Below, in pieces: positions 16,456 to 24,804 of a DNA stretch of 34,123 nucleotides. The notes under the pieces are model-generated. The model was not told the origin of the DNA. It saw only the letters and a program-made list of their open reading frames with translations, and did no database searches. The translations under genes and the position numbers were made by a program. The DNA is from an uncultured Alphaproteobacteria bacterium (lineage in GTDB: Bacteria > Pseudomonadota > Alphaproteobacteria > Micavibrionales > Micavibrionaceae), in assembly GCA_946481105.1 (NCBI GenBank), contig CAMLMM010000011.1:1-34123 (forward strand), in the 5' to 3' direction. Positions within the stretch are counted from its first letter, which is position 1. Every line of letters begins with the position of its first letter.

Positions 16456-16483
16456 CTTGATTTTTGTAAAAAATTAACCATTT
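16456..16483 (+). promoter_or_regulatory. Candidate heat-shock (RpoH-type) promoter of lon
   Basis: CTTGA (16456-16460), a 17-nt spacer, then CCATTT (16478-16483). This resembles the CTTGAA / CCATNT elements recognised by sigma-32, and lon is a classic member of that regulon. A second small GGCCTG/CAGGCC hairpin lies at 16387-16407. Assigned by eye. Confidence 0.45.
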
Positions 16484-16564
16484 CCTTAGATGTAAGGCCT
16501 AATCTGGGTTGATATGCCCGACACACTGCATTAGGCTGTTTTATTCAATTTTTTGAGGTTTCTC

Positions 16565-18988
16565 ATGCTTGGTTTCCGTCTTACCGAACCTGTCCAAAGT
16601 TTTCCCGTCCTGCCATTGCGCGATATCGTGGTTTTTCCGCATATGATCGTGCCGTTATTCGTTGGACGAGAGAAATCCGTGGCCGCGCTGGAGAAAGTTA
16701 TGGAGTCGGGCAAGCAGATTTTGCTGGTCACCCAGAAGACTCCTGCCATTGATGATCCTGCCCCGGATGATCTCTATAGAGTTGGGACAATCGGTACTAT
16801 CCTTCAGTTGTTAAAACTGCCTGATGGAACCGTAAAGGTTCTCGTGGAAGGGGGGGCGCGCGCCCAGATTGAGAAGTTCTCGACAGCAAATAACTTTTTA
16901 GAAGCCGAAGCCAAGCTTATCGAAGACAAGGCGGCGTCATCGACCGAGCTGGAGTCGCTCAGCCGTGCGGTCGTTACCCAGTTTGAAGAGTACGTCAAAC
17001 TCAACAAAAAGATTCCTCCGGAAGTTATTGTTTCGATTTCCCAGATCGAAGAGCCGTCAAAACTGGCGGATACTATAGCGTCTCACCTGACTCTTAAGAT
17101 TGAAGACAAGCAGAAATTGCTGGAAATTGCCTCCGTCGCCGAAAGCCTGGAACATATCTATGGCCTGATGGAAGGCGAAATTGGCGTCCTGCAGGTTGAA
17201 AAACGTATCCGTGGCCGTGTTAAACGCCAGATGGAGAAAACCCAGCGCGAGTATTACCTGAATGAGCAGATGAAGGCCATTCAGAAAGAGCTGGGTGATG
17301 GCGAGAACGGCAATGGCGGCGAGCTCGAGGAGCTCGAGAAGCGCATTGAGAAAACCCGCTTTACCAAAGAAGCGAAAGAGAAGGCTTTTGCCGAACTTAA
17401 AAAACTGAAGATGATGTCGCCGATGTCTGCGGAAGCCACCGTTGTGCGTAACTATCTCGACTGGCTGCTCTCCGTGCCGTGGAAAAAACAGACCAAGGTT
17501 AAAAAGGATATCAAAGAAGCAGAGAAGATACTCAACCGCGATCATGCCGGACTCGAGAAGGTCAAGGAGCGTATCCTTGAGTATTTAGCGGTTCAACAAC
17601 GTGCCAATAAGGTAAAAGGGCCTATCCTTTGCCTCGTCGGACCACCTGGCGTCGGCAAAACCTCGCTGGCGCAGTCGATTGCCAAGGCAACCAACCGTAA
17701 TTATATCCGTATGTCACTGGGTGGCGTGCGTGATGAAAGTGAAATTCGCGGCCATCGCCGGACCTATATTGGGGCATTGCCGGGTAAAATCATCCAGGGC
17801 ATGAAAAAAGCCAAGAGCAGCAACCCGCTGTTCCTGCTGGACGAGATTGACAAATTAGCATCCGACTGGCGCGGCGACCCAAGCTCGGCGTTGCTGGAGG
17901 TTCTGGACCCGGAACAAAACAGCACATTTGCCGACCATTATCTTGAGACAGATTACGACCTGTCCGATGTGATGTTCATCTGTACCGCCAATTCACTGAA
18001 CATGCCGCGTCCGTTACTGGATCGCATGGAGATTATCCGCGTTTCTGGTTATACCGAAGATGAGAAACTGGAAATCGTGAAGCGTCACCTGTTCAAGAAA
18101 CAGTTGAAAAATGCCGGTCTGAAAGAAAGTGAATTCAAACTTTCCGATGACGCCGTGCGTGACCTGATCCGTTATTATACCCGCGAAGCCGGGGTGCGAA
18201 ATCTGGAACGTGAGATTGCCAATCTCTGTCGCAAAGCCATCAAGGAAATCCTGCAGAAGAAAAAGGAAACCCTGTCTATTACAGCGCGCAATCTTGGTAA
18301 ATACGCCGGGGTGCGCCGGTTCAGCTTTGGTGAGATAGAAGAGATTCACCGCGTTGGTGTGGTCAATGGTTTGGCTTACACTGAAGTCGGCGGCGATCTG
18401 CTGTCGATCGAAGCGGTCACAATGCCGGGTAAAGACGGCAAACTGTCCACCACTGGCAACCTGAAAGACGTCATGAAGGAATCGATTACGGTGGCTGAAA
18501 TGCTTATCAAATCGCGTTCCAATCAATTCGGTATCGATTACGATGCCCTGAAGGAAATGAATATCCACGTTCACGTTCCGGAAGGCGCGACACCGAAAGA
18601 TGGCCCGTCCGCCGGTGCGGCGATGGTCACGGCGATTGTGTCGGCGCTCACAGGTATCGAAGTGCGCCGTGATATTGCCATGACAGGCGAAGTGAATTTG
18701 CGTGGCTATGTCACCGAAATTGGCGGCCTGAAAGAGAAGCTGCTGGCCGCGTTACGCGGTGGCATTACGAAGGTTCTGATTCCAAAAGACAACGCCAAAG
18801 ACCTTGAAGAGATTCCTGCGAATGTCAAAAAAGGCCTGGAAATAGTACCTGTTGCCACGATTGAGGAAGTGCTTGCCCATGCGCTGATGCGCATTCCAGA
18901 GCCAATTTCCGCCGATAAATCGCCAAAAATCGACGATTTATCCCCAAAAACGGCAGAAAACCTTGAAAATGATGTAATTCGTCATTGA
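16565..18988 (+). CDS. lon: ATP-dependent protease Lon
   Basis: 807 residues from ATG 16565, chosen because GAGG sits 6 nt upstream; an in-frame TTG at 16553 has no such site. In order: the N-terminal substrate domain (FPVLPLRDIVVFPHMIVPLFVGRE), a coiled region (REYYLNEQMKAIQKELG), the AAA+ module with Walker A GPPGVGKT (359-366) and Walker B FLLDEIDK, and the protease domain with catalytic Ser682 (KDGPSAGAAM) and Lys725 (GGLKEKLL). Lon degrades misfolded and regulatory proteins in the cytoplasm. The C-terminal 20 residues are polar and variable. Its neighbours clpP and hupB are the usual alphaproteobacterial ones, except that clpX is missing. Confidence 0.98.
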   Translation: MLGFRLTEPVQSFPVLPLRDIVVFPHMIVPLFVGREKSVAALEKVMESGKQILLVTQKTPAIDDPAPDDLYRVGTIGTILQLLKLPDGTVKVLVEGGARAQIEKFSTANNFLEAEAKLIEDKAASSTELESLSRAVVTQFEEYVKLNKKIPPEVIVSISQIEEPSKLADTIASHLTLKIEDKQKLLEIASVAESLEHIYGLMEGEIGVLQVEKRIRGRVKRQMEKTQREYYLNEQMKAIQKELGDGENGNGGELEELEKRIEKTRFTKEAKEKAFAELKKLKMMSPMSAEATVVRNYLDWLLSVPWKKQTKVKKDIKEAEKILNRDHAGLEKVKERILEYLAVQQRANKVKGPILCLVGPPGVGKTSLAQSIAKATNRNYIRMSLGGVRDESEIRGHRRTYIGALPGKIIQGMKKAKSSNPLFLLDEIDKLASDWRGDPSSALLEVLDPEQNSTFADHYLETDYDLSDVMFICTANSLNMPRPLLDRMEIIRVSGYTEDEKLEIVKRHLFKKQLKNAGLKESEFKLSDDAVRDLIRYYTREAGVRNLEREIANLCRKAIKEILQKKKETLSITARNLGKYAGVRRFSFGEIEEIHRVGVVNGLAYTEVGGDLLSIEAVTMPGKDGKLSTTGNLKDVMKESITVAEMLIKSRSNQFGIDYDALKEMNIHVHVPEGATPKDGPSAGAAMVTAIVSALTGIEVRRDIAMTGEVNLRGYVTEIGGLKEKLLAALRGGITKVLIPKDNAKDLEEIPANVKKGLEIVPVATIEEVLAHALMRIPEPISADKSPKIDDLSPKTAENLENDVIRH

Positions 18989-19107
18989 GATTTCTTCTCA
19001 AAAGGCATAAACATTGATTCTACGCTTCTTCTGAACCCTTTGGTTTTAAAGGCTTAGGGAGGGGGGTAGAATGTTTTTTCAACCTAACTTTGACCCAAGG
19101 GGTTATC

Positions 19108-19386
19108 ATGAATAAATCTGAACTCGTTGAAGCAGTAGCAAAAAAAGCTGACATTACCAAAGCAGCTGCACAAGAAGCAATCGAAGCAGTTATCGAATGC
19201 GTTACCAAAGCCCTGAAAAAAGGCGACGAAGTACGTCTGGTTGGTTTCGGTACTTTCACCGTGGCTAAACGCGCTGCCTCTACCGGCCGCAACCCACGCA
19301 CCGGCGAAGCGATCAAGATTCCAGCTTCCAAACAGCCTAAATTCAAAGCTGGTAAAGAGCTGAAAGACGCTGTCAACAACAAGTAG
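19108..19386 (+). CDS. hupB: DNA-binding protein HU-beta
   Basis: 92 residues from the ATG at 19108 ([15 protein letters not shown]), preceded by AAGGGG; an upstream in-frame non-ATG start at 19090 is not needed. The HU arm and saddle are intact ([44 protein letters not shown]). HU dimers bend DNA and organise the nucleoid. Codon use is strongly biased and regular (GCA, GAA, AAA), as expected for a highly expressed gene. It has its own strong terminator. Confidence 0.98.
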   Translation: MNKSELVEAVAKKADITKAAAQEAIEAVIECVTKALKKGDEVRLVGFGTFTVAKRAASTGRNPRTGEAIKIPASKQPKFKAGKELKDAVNNK

Positions 19387-19411
19387 TTGTTACAGACTAA
19401 GGAATTCCAAG

Positions 19412-19441
19412 GCAGCCCAAGCAAATTGGGCTGCTTTTTTT
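19412..19441 (+). terminator. Rho-independent terminator of hupB
   Basis: Perfect 9-bp stem GCAGCCCAA / TTGGGCTGC with a 5-nt loop and a T7 tract, 26 nt after the stop. Confidence 0.93.
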
Positions 19442-19505
19442 GTCTATTATAGTGATTTTTATGCTTGAAATCTGGTTTGTTTGCCGTTAGATATGTCCAC
19501 CTCAA

Positions 19506-19580
19506 GCGCGCTTAGCTCAGCGGTAGAGCAACTCGTTTACACCGAGTGGGTCGGGAGTTCAATCCTCTCAGCGCGCACCA
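19506..19580 (+). tRNA. tRNA-Val (anticodon TAC)
   Basis: Acceptor GCGCGCT / AGCGCGC, D-arm TAGCTCAGCGGTAGAGC, anticodon stem ACTCG/CGAGT with loop TTTACAC (anticodon TAC, reads GTA), T-arm GGGAGTTCAATCCTCTC, discriminator A and encoded CCA. The position after hupB is the usual one in Alphaproteobacteria. Confidence 0.97.
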
Positions 19581-19658
19581 TATCCCCCTAGATTTGACTT
19601 TTATCAATACCATGCGCTGAAGCTTTATCTATCCTCCGATGTAACAAGAGGTATGGAT

Positions 19659-19919
19659 ATGAATCATCATCATAAAAAGGTCCTGGAATCATTGTTTGCG
19701 CATCCCATCAGCACAAATGTCAACTTCAAGGATGTTGAGCATGTGTTAGTTGAGCTGGGTGCGCAGATCACCGAGAAAGCCGATAATAAAATTATAGTCA
19801 CCATCGGGGAGCGTGCGACGTTAATTCACCGCCCGCATAATCATAGCCTGACCAAGGATGATGTCGCGCAAGTGCGCGGGTTTCTTATCGATTGCGGTAT
19901 TGAACCTGAACGCCTTTAA
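19659..19919 (+). CDS. HicA-like small protein without a HicB partner
   Basis: 86 residues from ATG 19659. An ATG two codons earlier (19653) is only 1-2 nt from the AGAGG Shine-Dalgarno, whereas 19659 is at 7 nt. The pattern KKVLESLFAHPISTN, FKDVEHVLVELGAQI, then a beta-strand pair ending IHRPHNHSL and a final helix (VAQVRGFLIDCGI) matches the HicA/YcfA double-stranded-RNA-binding-like fold. Classical HicA proteins are mRNA-cleaving toxins neutralised by HicB. No hicB lies on either side, so this may be a domesticated solitary member. It follows tRNA-Val and overlaps the end of convergent lnt by 4 nt. Confidence 0.6.
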   Translation: MNHHHKKVLESLFAHPISTNVNFKDVEHVLVELGAQITEKADNKIIVTIGERATLIHRPHNHSLTKDDVAQVRGFLIDCGIEPERL

Positions 19920-21400
19920 GGGAGGCGTGAATATATAGTTTGGCTTGCAGCTGGTCTTGGCAGCAGGCTTTCGCTGTTTGCGGCCCCATAAAGCCCTGTC
20001 TGCAGTACAGGGCGGCCATAGGCATCGAATATAGCCGAGATACCTGTATTGGCCGAACGAACCACCGGCAGGCCTTCCTCAATGGCACGATACTGAGCTT
20101 GCGCCAGGTGCTGGATAGGACCGGGTGAAATCCCGTACCAGGCATCATTTGTTACGTTCACTATCCAGTCGGGGCGGCTGTTTTTATCGGTTACCGCAGC
20201 GGGAAAGATAACTTCATAGCATACCAGCGGGCTGAAGGGTGGTGCGTCGGGTAAGGTCAGGGTGCGTGGTCCCGGACCTTCGGCAAATCCCTGAAACTTC
20301 ACAAGTGGGCCAAAGGGTACATATTGCTGAAATGGTATATATTCGCCAAACGGGACCAGGTGGAATTTATCAAAACTTTGTAGCCTGTTCCCCCATTTGT
20401 CCAAGGCAATCAGCGCATTGTGATAACCTGCGTCATCACGGAGCAGCGCACCTGTCAGCAAATAGATATTCGGTTCGCTATACCCCGACAAGCGGCCCAG
20501 AAGCGCGGCACGCGCCTCAGGATGCGCCAATTCATGGTAGGTCATGGCCGTTTCCGGCGCTACCAGTAGGCGCGTTGCGGGCGGCGTGGCATAGGTTTCT
20601 ACCGGGTCCGGTTGCATTAACTGGAGCAGGGAACGGTAATTGTCCCAGACTTTATCCCCGTTCCATTTATCTTCCTGCATGATATTCGGCTGGATAACCT
20701 GAATCAGAATTTTGTCGTTATAGGCCGTTGGGTTGTCATGCAGGCGGAATGTCCCGAAAATATACAGCGCGATGGCGCAGGTAATCGCCGTATCCAGTAC
20801 AAAAATGCGGACAAGGCGCGGGGCGTCGCCTTTCCAGGCAAAGGCCGGCGCCAGAAACATAAATACGCTCAGGAACGTCAGCAGGTAAATGCCACCCACC
20901 GAAAGTATCTGGAGCATGGCCAGATTACCGGTCCATGCCATGCCGCTTAAATTCCAGGCAAAGCCGGTAAATAGATGGCCGCGCCCATATTCAGCCAGAA
21001 ACATCAGCAATCCAAAACAGGCAAACGCCGACAGGCTGCGCCCCGGTTTCAGCCAGCGGGTCAGCCCGCAGGCCAATAATGGGTAGAACGCAAAAAGAAA
21101 CGGCAGGCCGACCGCAGCGAACGGGTAAGCCCAGGCATACGGGTTACCGCCCACGAGTAAGGCATTGCCTATCCACCACAGGCTGCCAGTGAAGAAGCCA
21201 AAGCCATAGAGGAACCCAGCCAGACATGAGTGCCATGTCCGGGAGGTTGCGAATTGCGTGAAAACCAGCCAGAACAAGGATAGTGAAACCAGGAGAATCG
21301 GCCAGGCATAAAACGGCCCCATGCCGAAAGCACCAAGCAGCCCAAGCGCAAGCGATGCCAGATGGCGCTGCAGATTGCTACGCGGTACAACTTGAATCAT
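19916..21400 (-). CDS. lnt: Apolipoprotein N-acyltransferase
   Basis: 494 residues. The N-terminal half has about six membrane helices (GLLGAFGMGPFYAWPILLV and others); the C-terminal half is a periplasmic nitrilase-like domain. The catalytic triad is visible: Glu283 (APETAMTYHEL), Lys345 (FDKFHLVPFGEYIPF) and Cys394 (LVCYEVIFP). It transfers the third acyl chain to the N-terminal Cys of lipoproteins in the inner membrane; the OmpA-domain lipoprotein at 3667-4572 is a plausible client. The start overlaps the corC stop by 4 nt (ATGA), so translation is coupled. It is the last gene of the phoH-ybeY-corC-lnt operon. Confidence 0.97.
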   Translation of the reverse strand: MIQVVPRSNLQRHLASLALGLLGAFGMGPFYAWPILLVSLSLFWLVFTQFATSRTWHSCLAGFLYGFGFFTGSLWWIGNALLVGGNPYAWAYPFAAVGLPFLFAFYPLLACGLTRWLKPGRSLSAFACFGLLMFLAEYGRGHLFTGFAWNLSGMAWTGNLAMLQILSVGGIYLLTFLSVFMFLAPAFAWKGDAPRLVRIFVLDTAITCAIALYIFGTFRLHDNPTAYNDKILIQVIQPNIMQEDKWNGDKVWDNYRSLLQLMQPDPVETYATPPATRLLVAPETAMTYHELAHPEARAALLGRLSGYSEPNIYLLTGALLRDDAGYHNALIALDKWGNRLQSFDKFHLVPFGEYIPFQQYVPFGPLVKFQGFAEGPGPRTLTLPDAPPFSPLVCYEVIFPAAVTDKNSRPDWIVNVTNDAWYGISPGPIQHLAQAQYRAIEEGLPVVRSANTGISAIFDAYGRPVLQTGLYGAANSESLLPRPAASQTIYSRLP

Positions 21401-22299
21401 GATAAGTCTTTAGGCGGAGATGGCTGGCGGATGCGCAGGCGCAAAACGCGGCGCGCATCGGCATCCAGGATTTCAAAAATAAAGCCAGACGCGCCGTGAC
21501 TGATAACTTCGCCACGGGCCGGAACACGTCCTGCAATGGTGAAGATAAACCCGCCCAGCGTTTCGGCCATATCGCGTTCATCATCGGTCAGAACCTGGCC
21601 AAATTGTTCTTCAAATGCCTGAATTGTAATACGAGCGTCTGCCGTAAATGTGCCATCTTTATTGGTTTCTATTTCTGGAACATCATCCCTGGTGAATTCG
21701 CCCTGAACTTCGCCGATAATACTGCCGACCACATCGCCAATCGTAATCAGGCCGTCAATTCCGCCATATTCATCAATGACAAAGACCAGTTGCTGGCGCG
21801 TTTCGCGCATCATCAACAGCAAGTCGAATACAGGCAGAGCAGGCGATACAACGGGCGCTTCGCGTACCAGATTTTTCAATACCAGCGATTGTTTCTTTGC
21901 CAGGACATCCAGAACATCCTTGATGTTAATAACGCCGATAATGTCATCCAGCGTGTCACGGTATACCGGGATACGATTGTGCTGTTTCTCAAGAATGAGT
22001 TTCAGCAATTCCTCAGGTGATGAGCTGATATCAATGGCGACCACATCGGCGCGGTGAACCATGACGTCTTCGGCTGTCAGATCGCGTAACTCAAGAATAT
22101 TCGTAAGAAGTTTCAATTCCTGATTTAAGGTGGATTCTGTCGCATCCGGGGTCGAAGACATTTCCTCAATATAATCTTCGATAACTTCCCGCAGACCTTC
22201 TTCACCTTCAGGCTTGCGGCCCATTATTTTTTTCAGCCAGTTTGTGACGGCGGACTCGGATGGTTTTTCAGGCGGCGAGGATGTATCTTTTTCAGACAT
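21397..22299 (-). CDS. corC: CorC/TlyC-type CBS-domain protein
   Basis: 300 residues. The N-terminus is hydrophilic and there are no membrane helices, so this is the short CorC form and not the long HlyC/YhdP type. Two CBS motifs occupy about residues 75-205 (VMVHRADVVAID, HNRIPVYRDTLDDIIGVINIKDVL, FVIDEYGGIDGLITIGDVV), followed by the CorC_HlyC FAD-binding-like domain (about 210-295, ITIQAFEEQFGQVL, ETLGGFIFTIAGRVPARGE). The family is linked to Mg/Co efflux or membrane homeostasis, and the exact role is unsettled. The gap to ybeY is 25 nt. Confidence 0.93.
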   Translation of the reverse strand: MSEKDTSSPPEKPSESAVTNWLKKIMGRKPEGEEGLREVIEDYIEEMSSTPDATESTLNQELKLLTNILELRDLTAEDVMVHRADVVAIDISSSPEELLKLILEKQHNRIPVYRDTLDDIIGVINIKDVLDVLAKKQSLVLKNLVREAPVVSPALPVFDLLLMMRETRQQLVFVIDEYGGIDGLITIGDVVGSIIGEVQGEFTRDDVPEIETNKDGTFTADARITIQAFEEQFGQVLTDDERDMAETLGGFIFTIAGRVPARGEVISHGASGFIFEILDADARRVLRLRIRQPSPPKDLS

Positions 22300-22324
22300 G
22301 ATAGCGACGTTTTAGCACAGTTTT

Positions 22325-22825
22325 TCAAGCAATATAAGGGTTTCTGATACCCATTTTCCGCAGGATTTTAGCTTCCAAAGCTTCCATTTCCTCAGCATCG
22401 CTGTCGATAATATGGTCATAGCCAAGCAAATGAAGAAAACCATGTACCAGCATATGGGTGAAATGGTCTTTCAGTGCCTTGTCCTGTTCCCTGGCCTCGC
22501 GCTGAATGGTTTCAAAGGCGATAATAATATCGCCTAATGGCTGCGGCCCGGAATTGACCGGAATATCCTGCATTTTTTCCCAGATGGGAAAGGACAGGAC
22601 ATTGGTCGGTTTATCCTTTTGCCGGTAATCGCGGTTGAGTATCCGGATATCGGCATCGTCAGTCAATGTGACGGTGACTTCAGGCGCGACGCCACGCGGT
22701 CGGCGTGGGACGCTTTCCCATGTCAGGCCAATAACATCCGGGACCAGCTTACGGGCCCCGAGACGCGACTTACCCCAAAGCGGGGAATTGAACAGCACGT
22801 CAATGTCGTTTTGAATCGTAGGCAT
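22325..22825 (-). CDS. ybeY: Endoribonuclease YbeY (16S rRNA maturation)
   Basis: 166 residues. The zinc-binding signature HGFLHLLGYDH (His128, His132, His138) and the upstream DKPTNVLSFP and PLGDIIIAFE segments are diagnostic. YbeY acts in 16S rRNA 3'-end processing and ribosome quality control. The start lies inside the end of phoH (26-nt overlap), so the two are translationally linked. Confidence 0.97.
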   Translation of the reverse strand: MPTIQNDIDVLFNSPLWGKSRLGARKLVPDVIGLTWESVPRRPRGVAPEVTVTLTDDADIRILNRDYRQKDKPTNVLSFPIWEKMQDIPVNSGPQPLGDIIIAFETIQREAREQDKALKDHFTHMLVHGFLHLLGYDHIIDSDAEEMEALEAKILRKMGIRNPYIA

Positions 22826-23774
22826 TCAGGATCTTACCAACGAGTTTATGACGCACGACATCGGTGTTGGTGAATTCGATAAACGATATTTCATCTATGC
22901 TGCGCAGGATGCTGGAGGCCTCTTTCAGGCCAGACGTCTGACCATCCAGAAGATCGGTCTGGCTCGGGTCGCCGGTGACGACCATCTTGCTGTTTTCGCC
23001 CATACGGGAAAGGAACATTTTCATCTGTGAGGATGTTGTATTCTGCGCTTCATCAAGAAGGACATAGGCGTGGGAAAGGGTACGGCCGCGCATGAAGGCG
23101 AGCGGTGCGATTTCGATTTCGCCACGTTCCAGCATTTTTTCGACACGTTCAGCCCCGAGGAAATCATAGAGAGCGTCATAAATAGGGCGCAGATACGGGT
23201 CGATTTTTTCACGCATATCACCGGGCAGGAAACCAAGTTTTTCGCCGGCTTCGACTGCGGGGCGGCAGAAAATCAGACGTTCGACTAATTGCTTTTCGTA
23301 CATTTCGACACCGACGGCGACGGCGAGATAAGTTTTACCTGTACCAGCGGGGCCGATACCGAACACCATATCCTGCTTGCGCAGGGCGTCCACATATATC
23401 GACTGGTTTTTGGTGCGTGGCACCAGCGAGCGACGTTTCAGGTTGATGGCATTCGCATCATCCGGGCGTTGCGGAACGGCGGCGAGATCAGCAGGCATGG
23501 CCTTGGGGTTCTCCTCAGTTTCAAAGAAATGGATGACCGCGTCGATGTCGGCGGGCGTAATCATCGTGTTTTTCTGGCGCTGGACGCGGTCCCAGAGCGT
23601 GGACAGGATATGCTTCGCCAGACGCGTCTTTTTATCGTCGCCATTCAGGGCAACGGTATTTCCGCGGTCGGAAATCTGGATATCCAGCAGTTTTTCAAGA
23701 TAATTGATATTATTGTTATGTTCGCCGTAGAGCAGGGGAACAAGGCTGAGATCATTAAATTCAAGCGTTCGGAT
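22800..23774 (-). CDS. phoH: PhoH-like ATPase, probable AUC start
   Basis: 324 residues if read from the ATC at 23774-23772. The first ATG in frame (23564) would remove 70 residues of the conserved N-terminus (LEFNDLSLVPLLYGEH, ISDRGNTVALNG), which is a KH-like part of this family. Between the in-frame stop TAA (23795-23793) and the conserved block there is no ATG, GTG or TTG. The ATC lies 7 nt after AGAGGAG, the right place for a start codon. The ATPase core has Walker A GPAGTGKT and Walker B HAYVLLDEAQN. The first gene of phoH-ybeY-corC-lnt, it is driven by an extended -10 promoter. A base error changing ATG to ATC cannot be excluded. Confidence 0.88.
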   Translation of the reverse strand: MRTLEFNDLSLVPLLYGEHNNNINYLEKLLDIQISDRGNTVALNGDDKKTRLAKHILSTLWDRVQRQKNTMITPADIDAVIHFFETEENPKAMPADLAAVPQRPDDANAINLKRRSLVPRTKNQSIYVDALRKQDMVFGIGPAGTGKTYLAVAVGVEMYEKQLVERLIFCRPAVEAGEKLGFLPGDMREKIDPYLRPIYDALYDFLGAERVEKMLERGEIEIAPLAFMRGRTLSHAYVLLDEAQNTTSSQMKMFLSRMGENSKMVVTGDPSQTDLLDGQTSGLKEASSILRSIDEISFIEFTNTDVVRHKLVGKILNAYDSKRH

Positions 23775-23775
23775 G

Positions 23776-23811
23776 GTCTGTCTCCTCTTGGCTTATATCC
23801 AAATTATAGCA
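23776..23811 (-). promoter_or_regulatory. Extended -10 promoter and ribosome binding site of the phoH operon
   Basis: On the minus strand TGC-TATAAT (TATAAT at 23808-23803) fits an extended -10 element; no good -35 is seen at 16-18 nt. The leader of about 22 nt holds AGAGGAG, ending 7 nt before the ATC taken as the phoH start. Confidence 0.6.
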
Positions 23812-23886
23812 CAAAAAGTAAACAGGAAGTGTAAAATTTGGTTCCCTGCCGATTTATCGCAATGCAAAATATTTTTCAACGCCCAG

Positions 23887-23917
23887 TTGACGTTTTGCGT
23901 TTTCGTGACAGTATATT
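23887..23917 (+). promoter_or_regulatory. Candidate promoter divergent from phoH
   Basis: TTGACG (23887-23892), a 19-nt spacer and TATATT (23912-23917). The predicted transcript would start at or next to the ATG of the 24-codon ORF at 23923. Confidence 0.4.
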
Positions 23918-23922
23918 GAAGT

Positions 23923-23997
23923 ATGAAACAGTTACTCGTGATTATCCACCAGTTTCTGAATGCCGAAGAAGGCGAAGCCTTCGTCGATCTGATGTGA
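23923..23997 (+). CDS. Possible 24-residue leader peptide or small ORF
   Basis: ATG to TGA encodes MKQLLVIIHQFL followed by an acidic tail (NAEEGEAFVDLM). There is no Shine-Dalgarno, and the -10 box is 5 nt upstream, so translation would be leaderless. It precedes the 90-residue gene at 24050 by 52 nt and could be a leader for it. The evidence for translation is only the promoter geometry. Confidence 0.3.
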   Translation: MKQLLVIIHQFLNAEEGEAFVDLM

Positions 23998-24049
23998 TTG
24001 CCTGACTTGTCATCGTAACCCCAAGTCCATTCACATTCAGGAGATAATC

Positions 24050-24322
24050 ATGACATCATTAGTCAGAGAATTCAAGCAACTCAACTTTCAGGTCGTAGCT
24101 ATTGTGGCACGTCCAATCGAAGGTGATCGTCATTCGGCATGTCAGCATGATGGCGTTTCAATTAATGCGGTAGGGGATAAAGGGCAGGAAGTATCACTGG
24201 CAATTGCATCCGCTGCGCATGACGGTTTAACCAGACATGACGCGCGTGATACCTTAGTGGCGGCCAGTGAATTTTATAAGGCTCCCGTGATCAAAACAGG
24301 GCAGCAGCCACAGCCACATTAG
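24050..24322 (+). CDS. Small hypothetical protein
   Basis: 90 residues with a good Shine-Dalgarno (CAGGAG, 7 nt before ATG). No family recognised. It contains VREFKQLNFQVVAIVARPIEGDR (split here only as description), two His residues near the middle, and a Gln/Pro/His tail (TGQQPQPH). No signal peptide or membrane helix. It overlaps the convergent response regulator by 4 nt. Together with that gene it occupies an insertion between miaB and phoH, which are usually adjacent in Alphaproteobacteria, so it is likely accessory. Confidence 0.6.
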   Translation: MTSLVREFKQLNFQVVAIVARPIEGDRHSACQHDGVSINAVGDKGQEVSLAIASAAHDGLTRHDARDTLVAASEFYKAPVIKTGQQPQPH

Positions 24323-24804
24323 TGGCTGTCACCAATCCAGGCGAGTAGCTGGCTTTTGCCGTCCAGTGCACGTTGCATGGCGTCGAGAGTCTTGCGCGCC
24401 TGTTGATGGCGGCACAGCGCAAAGTCAATCGCGCGACCCAGCAGGTCCGGGTAATCAATGATGTGCGCTTTGCACACGAAGTCATCCATGCCTTTCTTGA
24501 ACAGCTCCATCGCCAGTTCGCGATTATCCGAGCCCGTGAGGGCAATGAGGGGGACATTACCCAGACATTCCTTGATCTGGTCATAGGCATCATGACCATC
24601 TGTCGCATCCGGCAGATTCAGATCGAGGAGCACGAGTTCGATATTTTCAGGATGCTGTTGGATATACCGGCGACCTTCGGTCGCGTTGTCGAACATGACG
24701 ATCTGGTGCGATCGGGATGACGGGTATTCGCGCATGATCCGCTGGATCAGAAAGCAATCTGACGGGGAATCGTCAATAAGTACAATTTTCTTTAACTTGT
24801 GCAT
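24319..24804 (-). CDS. Single-domain response regulator (CheY-like)
   Basis: 161 residues, a receiver domain with a 35-residue helical extension. The acidic pocket is Asp11/Asp12 (LIDDSPSD), the phosphoacceptor is Asp61 (LVLLDLNLPD), with Thr90 (IALTGSD) and Lys112 (FVCKAH). No output domain is present, so it would act by protein contacts or in a phosphorelay. The C-terminal helix (RHQQARKTLDAMQRAL) may be a dimer or partner surface. No kinase is adjacent. It is inserted between miaB and phoH. Confidence 0.9.
   Translation of the reverse strand: MHKLKKIVLIDDSPSDCFLIQRIMREYPSSRSHQIVMFDNATEGRRYIQQHPENIELVLLDLNLPDATDGHDAYDQIKECLGNVPLIALTGSDNRELAMELFKKGMDDFVCKAHIIDYPDLLGRAIDFALCRHQQARKTLDAMQRALDGKSQLLAWIGDSH

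Noticed and set aside
16553..16564. TTG start for lon
   Set aside because: The ATG at 16565 has a properly spaced GAGG.
23289..23834. 181-codon plus-strand ORF
   Set aside because: It is antisense to phoH, which is conserved and explains the coding signal.
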